A DNA stretch of 64,000 nucleotides from the NCBI GenBank assembly GCA_019931105.1, contig JAIOUW010000001.1, positions 372,001 to 436,000 on the forward strand. The letters are read 5' to 3'. A program made the position numbers and the translations under genes. Positions 28,018-37,278 of this stretch are shown here, in pieces. The notes below the pieces were generated by a model. It was not told the DNA's origin and did not search any database. It was given only the letters and a program-made list of their open reading frames with translations. Every line of letters starts with the position of its first letter. The stretch's first letter is position 1. This DNA is from Flavobacteriaceae bacterium NBU2977. GTDB taxonomy: Bacteria; Bacteroidota; Bacteroidia; Flavobacteriales; Flavobacteriaceae.

Positions 28018-28995
28018 ATGAATCCCATACTACAATACTTGCTTGTTCGGCGTGCCAAGGACAAACTAAAGACCCAAAAAGGAGATGGGAAAATTTCCAA
28101 AAAACAACTTGTCAAAGAAGTACGTTCGGCCCAAGTTGAATTCACCCATTTCATCAAAGAACTACTTTTCATTACCATTGGGATTTTCGCTGCGGGCTTT
28201 GGCCTAAAAGGCTTTTTATTGCCCAACGAATTCATCGATGGCGGTGCCACTGGTGTTTCCCTCTTGATTCGCGTCAAATCGAATATACCATTGGGCGTGC
28301 TTTTAATACTGGTGAACATGCCTTTTCTTTTGCTTGGCGTCAAGACCATCGGAAAAAAATTTGCCCTCAAGAGCATTATAGCTATTCTGGTGTTGGCTTT
28401 GGTCGTCCATTTCATCAATTATCCTACGATTACCAGTGACAAACTTCTGATCGCTGTTTTTGGAGGCTTTTTTCTTGGTCTGGGCATTGGTATGGCCATG
28501 CGCGGAGGAGGGGTCATAGACGGAACGGAAGTGCTTGCCATTTATCTAAGTAGAAAATGGCATTTGACCGTCGGTGATGTATTGCTGATCATCAATATTC
28601 TCATCTTCTCGGCCGGTGCCTACTTACTATCGATAGAGATTGCGCTCTATGCCATTCTCACCTATTTAGTGGCCGCAAAGACCGTCGACTATGTGGTCGA
28701 TGGTGTCGAAGAATATATGGGTATTACCATAGTCTCACAAGAAAGTGAGGAAATCAGGATCATGCTGACCGAGAAATTAGGCAGGGCATGCACCATTTAC
28801 CAAGGTAAAGGTGGTTATAGGACGATAGATGGAAAACAGCTTTCGAACGAGATCGTATATACCGTGATTACCCGGCTTGAACTTGCCAAACTTAGCACCG
28901 AAATCGACAAAATAGATAAAAAAGCCTTCATCGTCATGAACGTGGTCAAGGACATCAAGGGCGGAATGATCAAGAAAAAACCCTTAAAGGACTAA
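28018..28995 (+). CDS. YitT family membrane protein (DUF2179 C-terminal domain)
   Basis: A 325-residue protein with an unusual charged N-terminal 45 residues, then five to six membrane helices (LLFITIGIFAAGFGLKGFLLPNEFIDGGATG onward) and a soluble C-terminal DUF2179 domain (IYQGKGGY). GGGVIDGTEVLA is a typical YitT motif. The family is widespread, and its transported substrate is not established. A free-standing promoter probably lies in the 63 bp upstream. Confidence 0.88.
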   Translation: MNPILQYLLVRRAKDKLKTQKGDGKISKKQLVKEVRSAQVEFTHFIKELLFITIGIFAAGFGLKGFLLPNEFIDGGATGVSLLIRVKSNIPLGVLLILVNMPFLLLGVKTIGKKFALKSIIAILVLALVVHFINYPTITSDKLLIAVFGGFFLGLGIGMAMRGGGVIDGTEVLAIYLSRKWHLTVGDVLLIINILIFSAGAYLLSIEIALYAILTYLVAAKTVDYVVDGVEEYMGITIVSQESEEIRIMLTEKLGRACTIYQGKGGYRTIDGKQLSNEIVYTVITRLELAKLSTEIDKIDKKAFIVMNVVKDIKGGMIKKKPLKD

Positions 28996-29083
28996 TCTAT
29001 CAAAGACGCGCCCTTGTTAATTTGTTCCTAATACTGGCGACGATTTGCGAACCTTTCTTTACTTTAAGGCAAACTATCCGGCC

Positions 29084-30043
29084 ATGAAACCAGTATTCGC
29101 CCTAATAGCATTTCTCTGTGCGACCTCCAGTTTTTGTCAATATAAATATGAACCCTCTGCGGAATATCCCTTCGGATTGCCCAATCCGGATGCGCCCCAA
29201 GAATTATTTGATTTTGCTCCCCTGATCGGTGAGTGCGACTGCAAGTCGATGACAAGAAAAGCAGATCAAACCTGGGCCGACCCTATAGATATGATATGGA
29301 GATTCAAATACATCATGAACGGAATGGCCGTGCAAGACGAAACATTAAAGGCTGACGGAAAACATTCGGGAAGTATTCGACAATTCATTGCGGATAGCAC
29401 GAAATGGTATGTACATTATTATAATTCGGGAGCGCCTTCCACTGTTCTGCCCGTTTGGGAAGGTAGTAAAAAAAGTAATGGGAATATTGTTCTTTACAGG
29501 GAGCAAAAAGCCCCGAACGGTAGCGAAGGTTTCTTTCGATTGACCTTTTCGAATCTTGATGGCAACGGATTCAATTGGGAAGGTGCCTGGGTCTCACGAG
29601 ATGAATCAATAGTCCATTCTACATGGAAAATCGATTGCACAAAAAGAGGTTCCCATATCAACGAGGGCGAAAAAGAGAAAATATTGACTGCCGCCAAAAA
29701 CTTTTCCAAAGCATATATGCACGGAGACCTCGATGCTATAGTAAATACGTACACCACGGATGGAAAGATTTTCCCGAACAACTCATCCATAATCGAAGGT
29801 CAAGAGGCCCTGCGCAAGTATTGGGAACAACCTAAGGGCGTAACCACGGTGTACCATGAACTCAGACCGACGGAAATCAATATTTTAGGAAACTATGCCT
29901 ATGATTATGGTTACTATCAGGGCAAGACCAAACAAGCGGATGGTGCCACCAACACATGGAAGGGTAAATATGTTGTCGTTTGGAAGAAAGTCATGGGCGC
30001 GTGGAAAATGTATCTCGATATCTGGAACCGGGTAAAAGAATGA
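29084..30043 (+). CDS. Secreted SnoaL/DUF4440-domain protein with an N-terminal DUF1579-like domain
   Basis: I start at ATG 29084, where the signal MKPVFALIAFLCATSSFCQ begins; the frame is open 13 codons upstream. The first half (FAPLIGECDC... to ...STWKIDC) resembles DUF1579-type beta-barrel proteins. The second half is a SnoaL/NTF2-like domain (KNFSKAYMHGDLDAIVNTY, VVWKKVMGAWKMYLDIWN). Such proteins bind small hydrophobic ligands or act as non-specific isomerases. Function unknown. The gene converges on the HxlR gene. Confidence 0.7.
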   Translation: MKPVFALIAFLCATSSFCQYKYEPSAEYPFGLPNPDAPQELFDFAPLIGECDCKSMTRKADQTWADPIDMIWRFKYIMNGMAVQDETLKADGKHSGSIRQFIADSTKWYVHYYNSGAPSTVLPVWEGSKKSNGNIVLYREQKAPNGSEGFFRLTFSNLDGNGFNWEGAWVSRDESIVHSTWKIDCTKRGSHINEGEKEKILTAAKNFSKAYMHGDLDAIVNTYTTDGKIFPNNSSIIEGQEALRKYWEQPKGVTTVYHELRPTEINILGNYAYDYGYYQGKTKQADGATNTWKGKYVVVWKKVMGAWKMYLDIWNRVKE

Positions 30044-30062
30044 AATCAAAATGATTGATTTC
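30042..30062. terminator. Weak bidirectional terminator between convergent genes
   Basis: GAAATCA (30042-30048) and TGATTTC (30056-30062) pair perfectly around a 7-base loop at the junction of the SnoaL-type and HxlR genes. The flanks are A/T-rich but lack a strong T-run. The placement between two convergent stops suggests a shared terminator. Confidence 0.35.
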
Positions 30063-30067
30063 TTATG

Positions 30068-30496
30068 CTATTTCCGCTGCGAATTTGCACGATTCGACAG
30101 CACACATTCCTTATATTTTTGCGCCCATTCGGTCAGTTCTATCAATCTTTGAAGGTACGAGTGGCCAAAGTCGGTCAGTTCGTACTCAACACGTATAGGT
30201 ACCTCGGGGTACATCGTTCTTTTGAGATAGCCATCGCCCTCGAGTTGTTTCAGCCGTTCGCTCAGTACCTTATTGGAAATACCATAAACCTTCTTTTTAA
30301 GTTCATTAAATCGTAAAACAGGGTAATATCCAAGATACATGATGATCAAAGTACTCCATTTATCGGAAACCGTCGCCATGACATCGCGAATAGGGCAAAT
30401 CAAATCGGCATCGCGTAGATCAAGATGCCCGAACATTTTTTTTAATTTTTTTGCCGATATAACTTTCTGATTTACAGTAATAGTTTCCAAATCCAT
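30068..30496 (-). CDS. HxlR family winged-helix transcriptional regulator
   Basis: A 142-residue protein with the HxlR core: CPIRDVMATVSDKWSTLIIMYL, then FNELKKKVYGISNKVLSERLKQLEGDGYLKR (recognition helix and wing) and YELTDFGHSYL. A single N-terminal cysteine (CPIRD) is the redox- or electrophile-sensing position in some HxlR proteins such as HypR and YodB. It is divergent from an alpha/beta hydrolase gene, its likely target, with inverted repeats between them. Confidence 0.92.
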   Translation of the reverse strand: MDLETITVNQKVISAKKLKKMFGHLDLRDADLICPIRDVMATVSDKWSTLIIMYLGYYPVLRFNELKKKVYGISNKVLSERLKQLEGDGYLKRTMYPEVPIRVEYELTDFGHSYLQRLIELTEWAQKYKECVLSNRANSQRK

Positions 30497-30506
30497 ACCA
30501 TGTTAT

Positions 30507-30579
30507 CTTTTTGTAACGTGATTCGAGACACGATTAATTTAATATTTTTGGTATTTATTAAAAACTAAGTTACAAAAAG
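30507..30579. promoter_or_regulatory. Candidate HxlR operator sites in the divergent promoter
   Basis: CTTTTTGTAAC (30507-30517) and GTTACAAAAAG (30569-30579) are perfect reverse complements 51 bp apart. Between them, 30517-30532 is a partial palindrome centred on TCGA with CGTG and CACG ends. A -7-like box TATTTTTG (30543-30550) lies between the arms, 36 bp ahead of the hydrolase ATG. Paired sites flanking the promoter fit autoregulation plus control of the hydrolase. Confidence 0.55.
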
Positions 30580-30586
30580 AAACTTA

Positions 30587-31426
30587 ATGAAAAAGCTCAT
30601 CGAGAAATATATCCCATTGGTATATGGGCATTATTACAACTTGCTATCGTTGGTCGTACCCCAGAAAACGGCTGAAAAGGCCTTTCATCTTTTTTGTACG
30701 GTTCGAAAGGGCAAAGTTCTTCCCCATCAAAAAGATTATTTGAACAATTGCAAACACGAGTTGCTGGACGTTGAAGGATACCAAATCCAAACCTATAACT
30801 GGCCTGGAAACAAGGGCACTGTTCTTTTGATCCATGGTTGGGAAAGTAATTCTTTTCGATGGCGTAATCTTATTGCCGAGCTAGAAAAAGATAACTTCAA
30901 CATTCTTGCATTCGATGCCCCCGGCCATGGGTATTCTTCGGGCAAACATCTTCACGTTCCGCTTTATTCCGAAATATTGCAAAACCTTATAGAAAGGTAT
31001 AGGCCCGGCTATCTTGTAGCCCATTCGGTCGGTGGAATGACCGTACTGTACAACGAGCATATAAACAAAAGCAAAGATGTATCCAAAATTGTTACGGTAG
31101 CTTCACCTTCGGAGTTCTTTGAAATCATGGAGCATTTTCAAAATATTCTAAGGTTCAACGACAGAACAATGCGCGCCTTGGATCAATATGTTTTCAATAG
31201 GTTCGGTTTTTATATCCGTGAATTTTCAACTTCTGAATTCGTCAAAGGAAATACTAAAAAAGGACTTCTTCTTCACGATAAACTGGATAAAGTTACCCCC
31301 TATCATGCCTCGGTAAAAGTACAGGCCAACTGGAAGAAAAGTAAGCTAATATCTACGGAAGGACTTGGACACTCATTGCACCAAGATGAAATCAATTATC
31401 AGATTATAGATTTTTTGAAGTCTTAA
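30587..31426 (+). CDS. Alpha/beta hydrolase
   Basis: A 279-residue cytoplasmic hydrolase. LLIHGWESNSFRWR is the oxyanion-hole region, FDAPGHGYSSG follows strand 4, and the nucleophile serine is in VAHSVGGM. A C-terminal GLGHSLHQD supplies the catalytic histidine. Substrate unknown; an ester or lactone is typical. Its promoter is shared with the divergent HxlR gene, which suggests induction by a toxic or redox-active compound. The VOC gene is 31 bp downstream. Confidence 0.88.
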   Translation: MKKLIEKYIPLVYGHYYNLLSLVVPQKTAEKAFHLFCTVRKGKVLPHQKDYLNNCKHELLDVEGYQIQTYNWPGNKGTVLLIHGWESNSFRWRNLIAELEKDNFNILAFDAPGHGYSSGKHLHVPLYSEILQNLIERYRPGYLVAHSVGGMTVLYNEHINKSKDVSKIVTVASPSEFFEIMEHFQNILRFNDRTMRALDQYVFNRFGFYIREFSTSEFVKGNTKKGLLLHDKLDKVTPYHASVKVQANWKKSKLISTEGLGHSLHQDEINYQIIDFLKS

Positions 31427-31457
31427 TAATGAATTAATTTTATGACAAATCTTTGAT

Positions 31458-31883
31458 ATGGACAACTTGACTCCTTTTCACATTGCAATACCTGTTCATA
31501 ATTTGGCCGAATGCCGTACTTTTTATCGCGAGGTGTTGAATTGTGAAGAAGGTAGAAGCAGCGAACATTGGGTAGATTTCAATCTTTTTGGCCATCAGTT
31601 GGTCATTCATTATAAACCAAAGGCCGAAAGTGAGGTTCTGCACCATAACCCCGTAGATGGGCATAATGTACCGGTACCGCACTATGGGGTGGTCTTGCCT
31701 TGGGATACTTTTCAGGTTTTTGCAAAAGAACTTGAAGCAAAAAGAATCGATTTCATCATCAAGCCCTATGTGCGTTTTGAAGGACAGGTCGGCGAACAGG
31801 CAACCATGTTCTTTTTAGACCCTGCAGGAAACGCCTTGGAATTCAAGGCCTTTAAAGATATTGGACAATTGTTCGCAAAATAG
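31458..31883 (+). CDS. VOC (glyoxalase/dioxygenase) superfamily protein
   Basis: A 141-residue protein with paired beta-alpha-beta-beta-beta modules: [21 protein letters not shown] in the first half and [20 protein letters not shown] plus [15 protein letters not shown] in the second. Likely metal ligands are the N-terminal His, a central His and the late Glu. Members isomerise or detoxify small molecules. It lies 31 bp downstream of the hydrolase gene, so both may be under HxlR control. Confidence 0.85.
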   Translation: MDNLTPFHIAIPVHNLAECRTFYREVLNCEEGRSSEHWVDFNLFGHQLVIHYKPKAESEVLHHNPVDGHNVPVPHYGVVLPWDTFQVFAKELEAKRIDFIIKPYVRFEGQVGEQATMFFLDPAGNALEFKAFKDIGQLFAK

Positions 31884-31975
31884 CGAAAAACGTTCTAAAA
31901 TGAATTTTGTAAAAATCCGTCCGTCTTATACCGCTTCATAAATAATCTTTTTTTTGCGAAAACCTCGACCATGGA

Positions 31976-34900
31976 TTATCTGTTTACAATAAAGGCCTTG
32001 GCATCTCGGTGTCCATCCGACTCAAAAGTGATATAATAAACCCCATTGGAAAGGGTGCTAACATCGATTTCCTCAAAAGCACCATGTTCCATGTCAAAAA
32101 CCTTGCCCGCCAATTTTTGTCTAAGGCTATTGAACAACGTGACACTTACTTCGGTCGATTCGTATGTCCGTAAATCAACATTCAATTGACCTTCGGTCGG
32201 GTTAGGGTAAATGATAGGCTCAAAATCAGCTTCTTCCAATTCTTGAACGGTTATTTCAGAAATGTCGGTAAAACTGCCTTCAGTAGTCGTTACCGTTATC
32301 GAAACCGAACCTTCGGAAAGCGCAGTTACGTTTCCTTCTGCATCTACCGTGGCAATGTTTTCATCACTCGTCGACCATACCACGGAGCCGTTGTCGGCAT
32401 TAGCCGGCGATATCGTTGCATTCAAACTTAAGGTCTCACCAACATATAAAACTGCAGTGGCCAAAGAAACACTCACTCCAGTAACGTGCACAACGTTATT
32501 ATTCACATTAACAACTGTTGTCGCACTAAAACCACCATCATTGGTCGTAACCATAATTGAAGCGGTACCTTCAGAAACGGCGGTCACCAAACCATTGCCA
32601 TCGACCGTAGCGATACTTGCATCACTGGTAGACCATACCACGGAGCTATCCGTGGCATTTGACGGGGCGATTATTGCCGTAAACCCTATGGTCTCATCTT
32701 CTGCCAATGTTACCTCATCAGAAGCCAAACTGACCCCACTTACTTGTACAATGCCATCAGAAACCGTAATTTCCCGAGTTGCGGTAAATCCTCCATCATC
32801 GGTCGTGACCGTGATTGTCACCGTACCTTCCGCTATTGCGGTTACGCGTCCGTTTGCGTCGATTGCGGCAATATTGGGATCGCTTGTACTCCATGATACC
32901 CCCGTATTACTGGCATTGGTCGGGTCTATCAAAGCGGTCAAGTCAACATTTTCCCCAACATTCAAAACAAGTTCACCCGATGAAAGGGATACACCGGCAA
33001 CCGCAATAGTACTTAAACTCGTAAACCTCCATCTCATGAAATCAGAGCCGTCGTTCAAATAAGTCTTTATACTCGCGCCGCTCGAGGTCGAATTATTCTC
33101 AACCCCTAGATATAGGCCATTGCTCTTGCTTTTGATCGCATATTCGTCGTTTCCTAAATATTCAACGGCCCATAATTGATTGACATTACCATGGTACGGG
33201 TACTGCAAGACATTAGTTCCCGAACTTTGTCCATCTTGTTCTACATCCAAATAATAGCTACTATGTTCCGCCTCGATCGTAAAAAAGCCACTTTCCGCTG
33301 ACTCGAACATAAATTGCTGGCTAGTTGCCCCACTCAAGTCAGACTGTATAATATCGGCCAAAGATTCGGTTGAGGAATCGAAAACATCCATCACCAAACC
33401 ACTTCCTACGTTTGTCAATCGATAACTTCCCTGTTGTATACTTGTGGTACCAGTATTTGGGTTCAACTGATCGATCCACTCCTCTATCAGCGCAACCGCT
33501 TTTTCATCCACTAAATTCTTGGCCAGCGGCGGCATCATTATTGTGGTATTCACCGAATTCGTCCTATGGTATAGTATTGACTTCGAGGCATCTCCGGGCA
33601 CGAGTATTTTTTCACCTTGAACACCTATTGGTGTGTTTGTGCCAGCGGTCAAAAGACCGGTTTGTTCCAAAGTATTGAACAATCTTAGGTCAAACTGCGC
33701 TCTTTCACCTGATCTACCCGGACGATGACAGTAGGCACAGTTAAGGTCTAGATAAGACCGTGCTTTTTCATCCAAGGTCGCCGTTGGATCGTTCATGGCT
33801 TTGTGTGTTTGATATTGTGCCGCCTTGGCATCGTCGATACTTTCATTCAATATGCCCAAATGGCTCAGCGTGACCAATTGGTTTGCATCGATACCTGTTT
33901 TATCATAAACGATATTTTTGTTGAGATATCTCGTTCTAGGGCCTAAACTACCACCGGTATCATGGCAGGCAAAACATTCGGGGCTATTGGGGTAATGCCA
34001 TACCTGGGTTCGCGTGCTACCATCTTCTTTGGTAACCGTTATTTGCTCATCCAAACTGTCGTACAATAGAACAGCATCTGTGCCTTGTTCGTTCCATTTA
34101 TAAACTAAATAGTAATAAGATTCGTCTTCAGCCTTTATGACCAGTCTTGTTTCCAATCTTCTGATTACAGAAGGATTGCCCTCATCAACCGGCAGCTCAA
34201 GATGCTTGATCAAAACTGAGCCCACAGGAAATTCCCAATCGCCGTTCTCCGAAAACTCAATTTGCTCTTCAGGGGTATCATGAGTTCCATCGTTCGGTAT
34301 TGCCATCCATCGTCTTTTCAAGGCCCCATCAGACCAGAATGCCTCTGTCATGTCATAAGGGATAACCCCATCATTTGGTGTCAAAGTCAACAGGTCTTCA
34401 AATATTCCAGTTTGTGACAAAAGCAGTGGAACTTCCGAAAAATTCCCAGAGTTCTGGGTAAGTCTGTATAAGTAAACACCATCGCCCTCACTCAATAAAT
34501 ACAATTCACCACTTTGATCCTCTCCAAAAGAGATGATATCGGTCGGTGAAAACTGGGTCAAAAACTCGTATTCACCCGTTGCGGTGTCCACCGCCCAAAT
34601 CTCTTCGCCCACACCATAATCTGCGCAGATATATTTACCGTAGAAATCGGGCATTTCATTGCCTCTATAGACAAACCCACCAATAATGGCGTTGGCATCG
34701 GCACGTGGAAAGGCGACCAAGGGATGCTCATGGGGCATACCATTGTACATGGTTGTACATTGACTTGAACCTCCGGCAATATTCCCCTCAAATATGGGCC
34801 AACCATAATTCTTACCTTTTGAAACAACATTTATTTCTTCATGGGTATTCTCACCGATCTCACCGATGTACATTATTCCTGTCTCGCGGTCTTTGGTCAT

Positions 34901-35806
34901 TCTATGCGGATTTCGGTGTCCTAACGTATAGTATTCCTCAAAGTTCTCGCCAGTAGGGCTCAAAAACGGATTATCATTTGGAATAAAATAGCCCACCCCT
35001 GAAAGCTCATCGCTAAATCGTGAAGCTTCGGGCATTTTTCGAATAGGTGCATGACTACGCACGGGATCCATATCGACATCGATACGCAATACCCCACCAT
35101 CCAAATTGCCAGCTATATCTTGAGGTTTACTGTAGGCACATTGATCTGCGGTGGCAATATATAAGAAGCCGTCATCGCCAAAGACCATTCCACCACCCCT
35201 ATGTGTCGATCCGTACATTCTCATCTTCATCATTGTCAGGTCTGAGCCCGGCACCATTTCATAGGTTACGGGATTTACCTCGATTCTCTTCAAGATTAGA
35301 AAACTGCCCCAATAATCTTCAAGGTTGCAGCCAAAGCCACTCAAAAACGCATTGGGATAATGTCTCCCTTGAGCGTCTTTGGTCGTGTACCACATATACA
35401 TATGGTTCTTACCTGCTTGACCAAACTCCGGATGAATGGCCAGACCCAAAAAGCCACCATCCCAAACAATACCCACCTCATCGGAAAAATCGGCTACCAA
35501 ATTCTTGCTACTAACGGCATCATCATTTTGGAACCAATACACAATACCATTACGCTGCCCCACCACCAATACATTAGTGTTCGGTATTGGGGAAAAGGTA
35601 AGCGGCGAATCAAAACTAAGGTTCGGAAACGCAATTCGATAGGGCTTGTCACTCGTCGGCTGATCCGGAAATATTCCGTTCAAAAATTTACCCATAGGTT
35701 CGGGCGAAGTTAAACCAGGACCGGCAAAAAAAGGGATAAAAGACAGAAGACCTATGGCCAAGCCAAATACAAAGAGTCGTTTAATATGTGGGGTAATTAT
35801 ACTCAT
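31976..35806 (-). CDS. Giant secreted sugar dehydrogenase-like / di-haem cytochrome / ricin-lectin / Ig-repeat protein with T9SS tail
   Basis: A 1276-residue secreted mosaic. After a signal peptide come a glucose/sorbosone dehydrogenase-type propeller (about 45-460: DEVGIVWDGGFLGLAIHPEFG, GHRNPHRM), a di-haem section with CFACH (about 611-615) and CAYCH (about 690-694) like the SO2930-type cytochromes, a ricin-type lectin domain (about 825-950), three Ig-like BIG2 repeats of about 85 residues (VSWSTSDPNIA, VVWSTSDASIA, VVWSTSDENIA) and a type A T9SS sorting domain (YPNPTEGQLNV to KAFIVNR). I infer cell-surface oxidation of sugars with electron passage to haem. A 306-bp gap separates it from the AKR gene. 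Confidence 0.85.
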   Translation of the reverse strand: MSIITPHIKRLFVFGLAIGLLSFIPFFAGPGLTSPEPMGKFLNGIFPDQPTSDKPYRIAFPNLSFDSPLTFSPIPNTNVLVVGQRNGIVYWFQNDDAVSSKNLVADFSDEVGIVWDGGFLGLAIHPEFGQAGKNHMYMWYTTKDAQGRHYPNAFLSGFGCNLEDYWGSFLILKRIEVNPVTYEMVPGSDLTMMKMRMYGSTHRGGGMVFGDDGFLYIATADQCAYSKPQDIAGNLDGGVLRIDVDMDPVRSHAPIRKMPEASRFSDELSGVGYFIPNDNPFLSPTGENFEEYYTLGHRNPHRMTKDRETGIMYIGEIGENTHEEINVVSKGKNYGWPIFEGNIAGGSSQCTTMYNGMPHEHPLVAFPRADANAIIGGFVYRGNEMPDFYGKYICADYGVGEEIWAVDTATGEYEFLTQFSPTDIISFGEDQSGELYLLSEGDGVYLYRLTQNSGNFSEVPLLLSQTGIFEDLLTLTPNDGVIPYDMTEAFWSDGALKRRWMAIPNDGTHDTPEEQIEFSENGDWEFPVGSVLIKHLELPVDEGNPSVIRRLETRLVIKAEDESYYYLVYKWNEQGTDAVLLYDSLDEQITVTKEDGSTRTQVWHYPNSPECFACHDTGGSLGPRTRYLNKNIVYDKTGIDANQLVTLSHLGILNESIDDAKAAQYQTHKAMNDPTATLDEKARSYLDLNCAYCHRPGRSGERAQFDLRLFNTLEQTGLLTAGTNTPIGVQGEKILVPGDASKSILYHRTNSVNTTIMMPPLAKNLVDEKAVALIEEWIDQLNPNTGTTSIQQGSYRLTNVGSGLVMDVFDSSTESLADIIQSDLSGATSQQFMFESAESGFFTIEAEHSSYYLDVEQDGQSSGTNVLQYPYHGNVNQLWAVEYLGNDEYAIKSKSNGLYLGVENNSTSSGASIKTYLNDGSDFMRWRFTSLSTIAVAGVSLSSGELVLNVGENVDLTALIDPTNASNTGVSWSTSDPNIAAIDANGRVTAIAEGTVTITVTTDDGGFTATREITVSDGIVQVSGVSLASDEVTLAEDETIGFTAIIAPSNATDSSVVWSTSDASIATVDGNGLVTAVSEGTASIMVTTNDGGFSATTVVNVNNNVVHVTGVSVSLATAVLYVGETLSLNATISPANADNGSVVWSTSDENIATVDAEGNVTALSEGSVSITVTTTEGSFTDISEITVQELEEADFEPIIYPNPTEGQLNVDLRTYESTEVSVTLFNSLRQKLAGKVFDMEHGAFEEIDVSTLSNGVYYITFESDGHRDAKAFIVNR

Positions 35807-36112
35807 TTCTTTTATTTAGAAAAATACTTACAGGGTACAACGAACCCTGACTTGAATCGACGAAATTACCACACCTGTTAATGGCCGAAAATGATTTTTG
35901 TCATATTGCATCGATTTTCGATATTGTTCGTTCCGTTTTTCGACATACGCCTAAAATCATCGTTATAAGACCAGTATATAAAATAATATACAGCTGAAAT
36001 TGAAGATTTTCAGGTAGGCACAAAGAATTGTTGGCCTCGATCGCATCAGTGTAGTAATTGTGAGGTACTAATCAAGAGTTCAATTAGCAGGCTGCGCTTT
36101 TTTAGAAGTAAA
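35807..36112. other. 306-bp intergenic region
   Basis: The region lies upstream of the large secreted protein gene and downstream of the aldo-keto reductase stop. It contains a small hairpin CAGGGT-N7-ACCCTG near 35832 and a 38-codon frame on the plus strand (35881-35997) that has no supporting features. No promoter box or RNA gene was recognised. Confidence 0.5.
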
Positions 36113-37084
36113 TTATTGCGACCATTCGGTGGGTTTGCGATCCCAACGATGTTTTTTTAATTCTTGAAGTAGCTCATGGGAAAGCCCTTGCCCATCACTA
36201 ATGGCCGTATTGGCCAATACGTTACGGGCCTTTCGCATTCCGGGAATCATGGTACCGACCGTTTTATTCATTGTAATAAAACGCAATGCCATTTCGGCCA
36301 TAGTCATTCCTTCGGGAATCAACGGTCTCAAGGCGTCGGCATGTTCGACGCTCGAATTGAGGTTCTCGGGCACGAAATATGTACCTCTCCAATCCCCTTC
36401 GGGAAAAACCGTTTCTTTGGTCAACGTACCGGTCAAAGTGCCTTCATCAAACGGTACCCGAGCGATGACACCGATATCCATTTCATCACATAAAGGAAAC
36501 AGTTCGTCTTCAGGGTTTTGGTCAAAAATATTGTATATGACCTGTACGGCATCTAACTTTCCCGTCTTTAGTGCTTTGATTCCATTTTCGGGTTCCCACC
36601 GATTTACGCTTACGCCCATTGCGGCAATTTTACCGGCCGCCTTTAAATCATCAATGGCGCGCTGCCATTCTTCTCGGTTGCTCCATCCGTCATCCCAGGT
36701 GTGGAACTGCATCAAATCTATCTGTTCAAGACCAAGGTTTTTCAAGGTCTTTTCGGTAAATTCAATAATATGTGAAGTCGGATAAGATTCTTCAAATGTG
36801 TACTCAGGTTTTGCCGGCCATTGGAAATTTTTGGGAGGAATCTTGCTGGCCGTGTATAACTTTTTATTCGGATGCCTTCGTACCAATTCACCTAATAGTT
36901 CTTCGCTATGACCTTCACCGTAACCCCAGGCCGTATCAAAGAAATTGACACCATTTTCAACGGCCAGATCCAACGATTCGGCGGACTGAATATCGTCAGA
37001 TTCCTTCCACCCTGCCATGCCCCACATGCCATAGCCCACTTCACTTACCTGCCAATCGACCCTACCAAATCTTCTGTATTTCAT
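36113..37084 (-). CDS. Aldo/keto reductase
   Basis: A 323-residue TIM-barrel reductase without a signal peptide. The tetrad is visible: Asp in NFFDTAWGYG, Tyr in the same motif, Lys in YTASKIPP and His in LMQFHTWDD. It reduces aldehydes or ketones with NADPH. Its ATG overlaps the TGA of the preceding 65-residue membrane-protein gene (ATGA), which couples translation. Confidence 0.93.
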   Translation of the reverse strand: MKYRRFGRVDWQVSEVGYGMWGMAGWKESDDIQSAESLDLAVENGVNFFDTAWGYGEGHSEELLGELVRRHPNKKLYTASKIPPKNFQWPAKPEYTFEESYPTSHIIEFTEKTLKNLGLEQIDLMQFHTWDDGWSNREEWQRAIDDLKAAGKIAAMGVSVNRWEPENGIKALKTGKLDAVQVIYNIFDQNPEDELFPLCDEMDIGVIARVPFDEGTLTGTLTKETVFPEGDWRGTYFVPENLNSSVEHADALRPLIPEGMTMAEMALRFITMNKTVGTMIPGMRKARNVLANTAISDGQGLSHELLQELKKHRWDRKPTEWSQ

Positions 37085-37278
37085 TCTTCTTTGTTTCTTT
37101 TAATAAATTTTTCCCTGACCACGACATAAATCGCATATAATGCTCCAAAAACAACACCGTTGATTGACTTTTCCATTACCATTTCCTTGCCAAAATCACC
37201 TTCGATAATCAAAGCGATGGTTATAAAAAGAACAATGGCCACCAATACCTGAATGACAATTTTTTTCGCCTCCATCAT
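37081..37278 (-). CDS. Small two-helix membrane protein (65 aa)
   Basis: A 65-residue protein with two predicted membrane helices (IVIQVLVAIVLFITIALII and VVFGALYAIYVVV) and basic ends (KFIKRNKEE). It overlaps the PVC-type cytochrome gene before it and the AKR gene after it by 4 bp each (ATGA/TGA), so the three are translationally coupled. I recognise no family. It may anchor or assist the neighbouring redox proteins. Confidence 0.8.
   Translation of the reverse strand: MMEAKKIVIQVLVAIVLFITIALIIEGDFGKEMVMEKSINGVVFGALYAIYVVVREKFIKRNKEE

Noticed and set aside
32230-33000. Internal DNA repeats in the large secreted protein gene as a mobile or CRISPR-like array
   Set aside because: They are three in-frame Ig-like domain repeats in one reading frame, explained by protein modularity.
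35881-35997. 38-codon plus-strand frame in the 306-bp gap
   Set aside because: It lacks a signal or membrane segment, has ordinary composition for non-coding DNA and no nearby partner, so chance is the better explanation.
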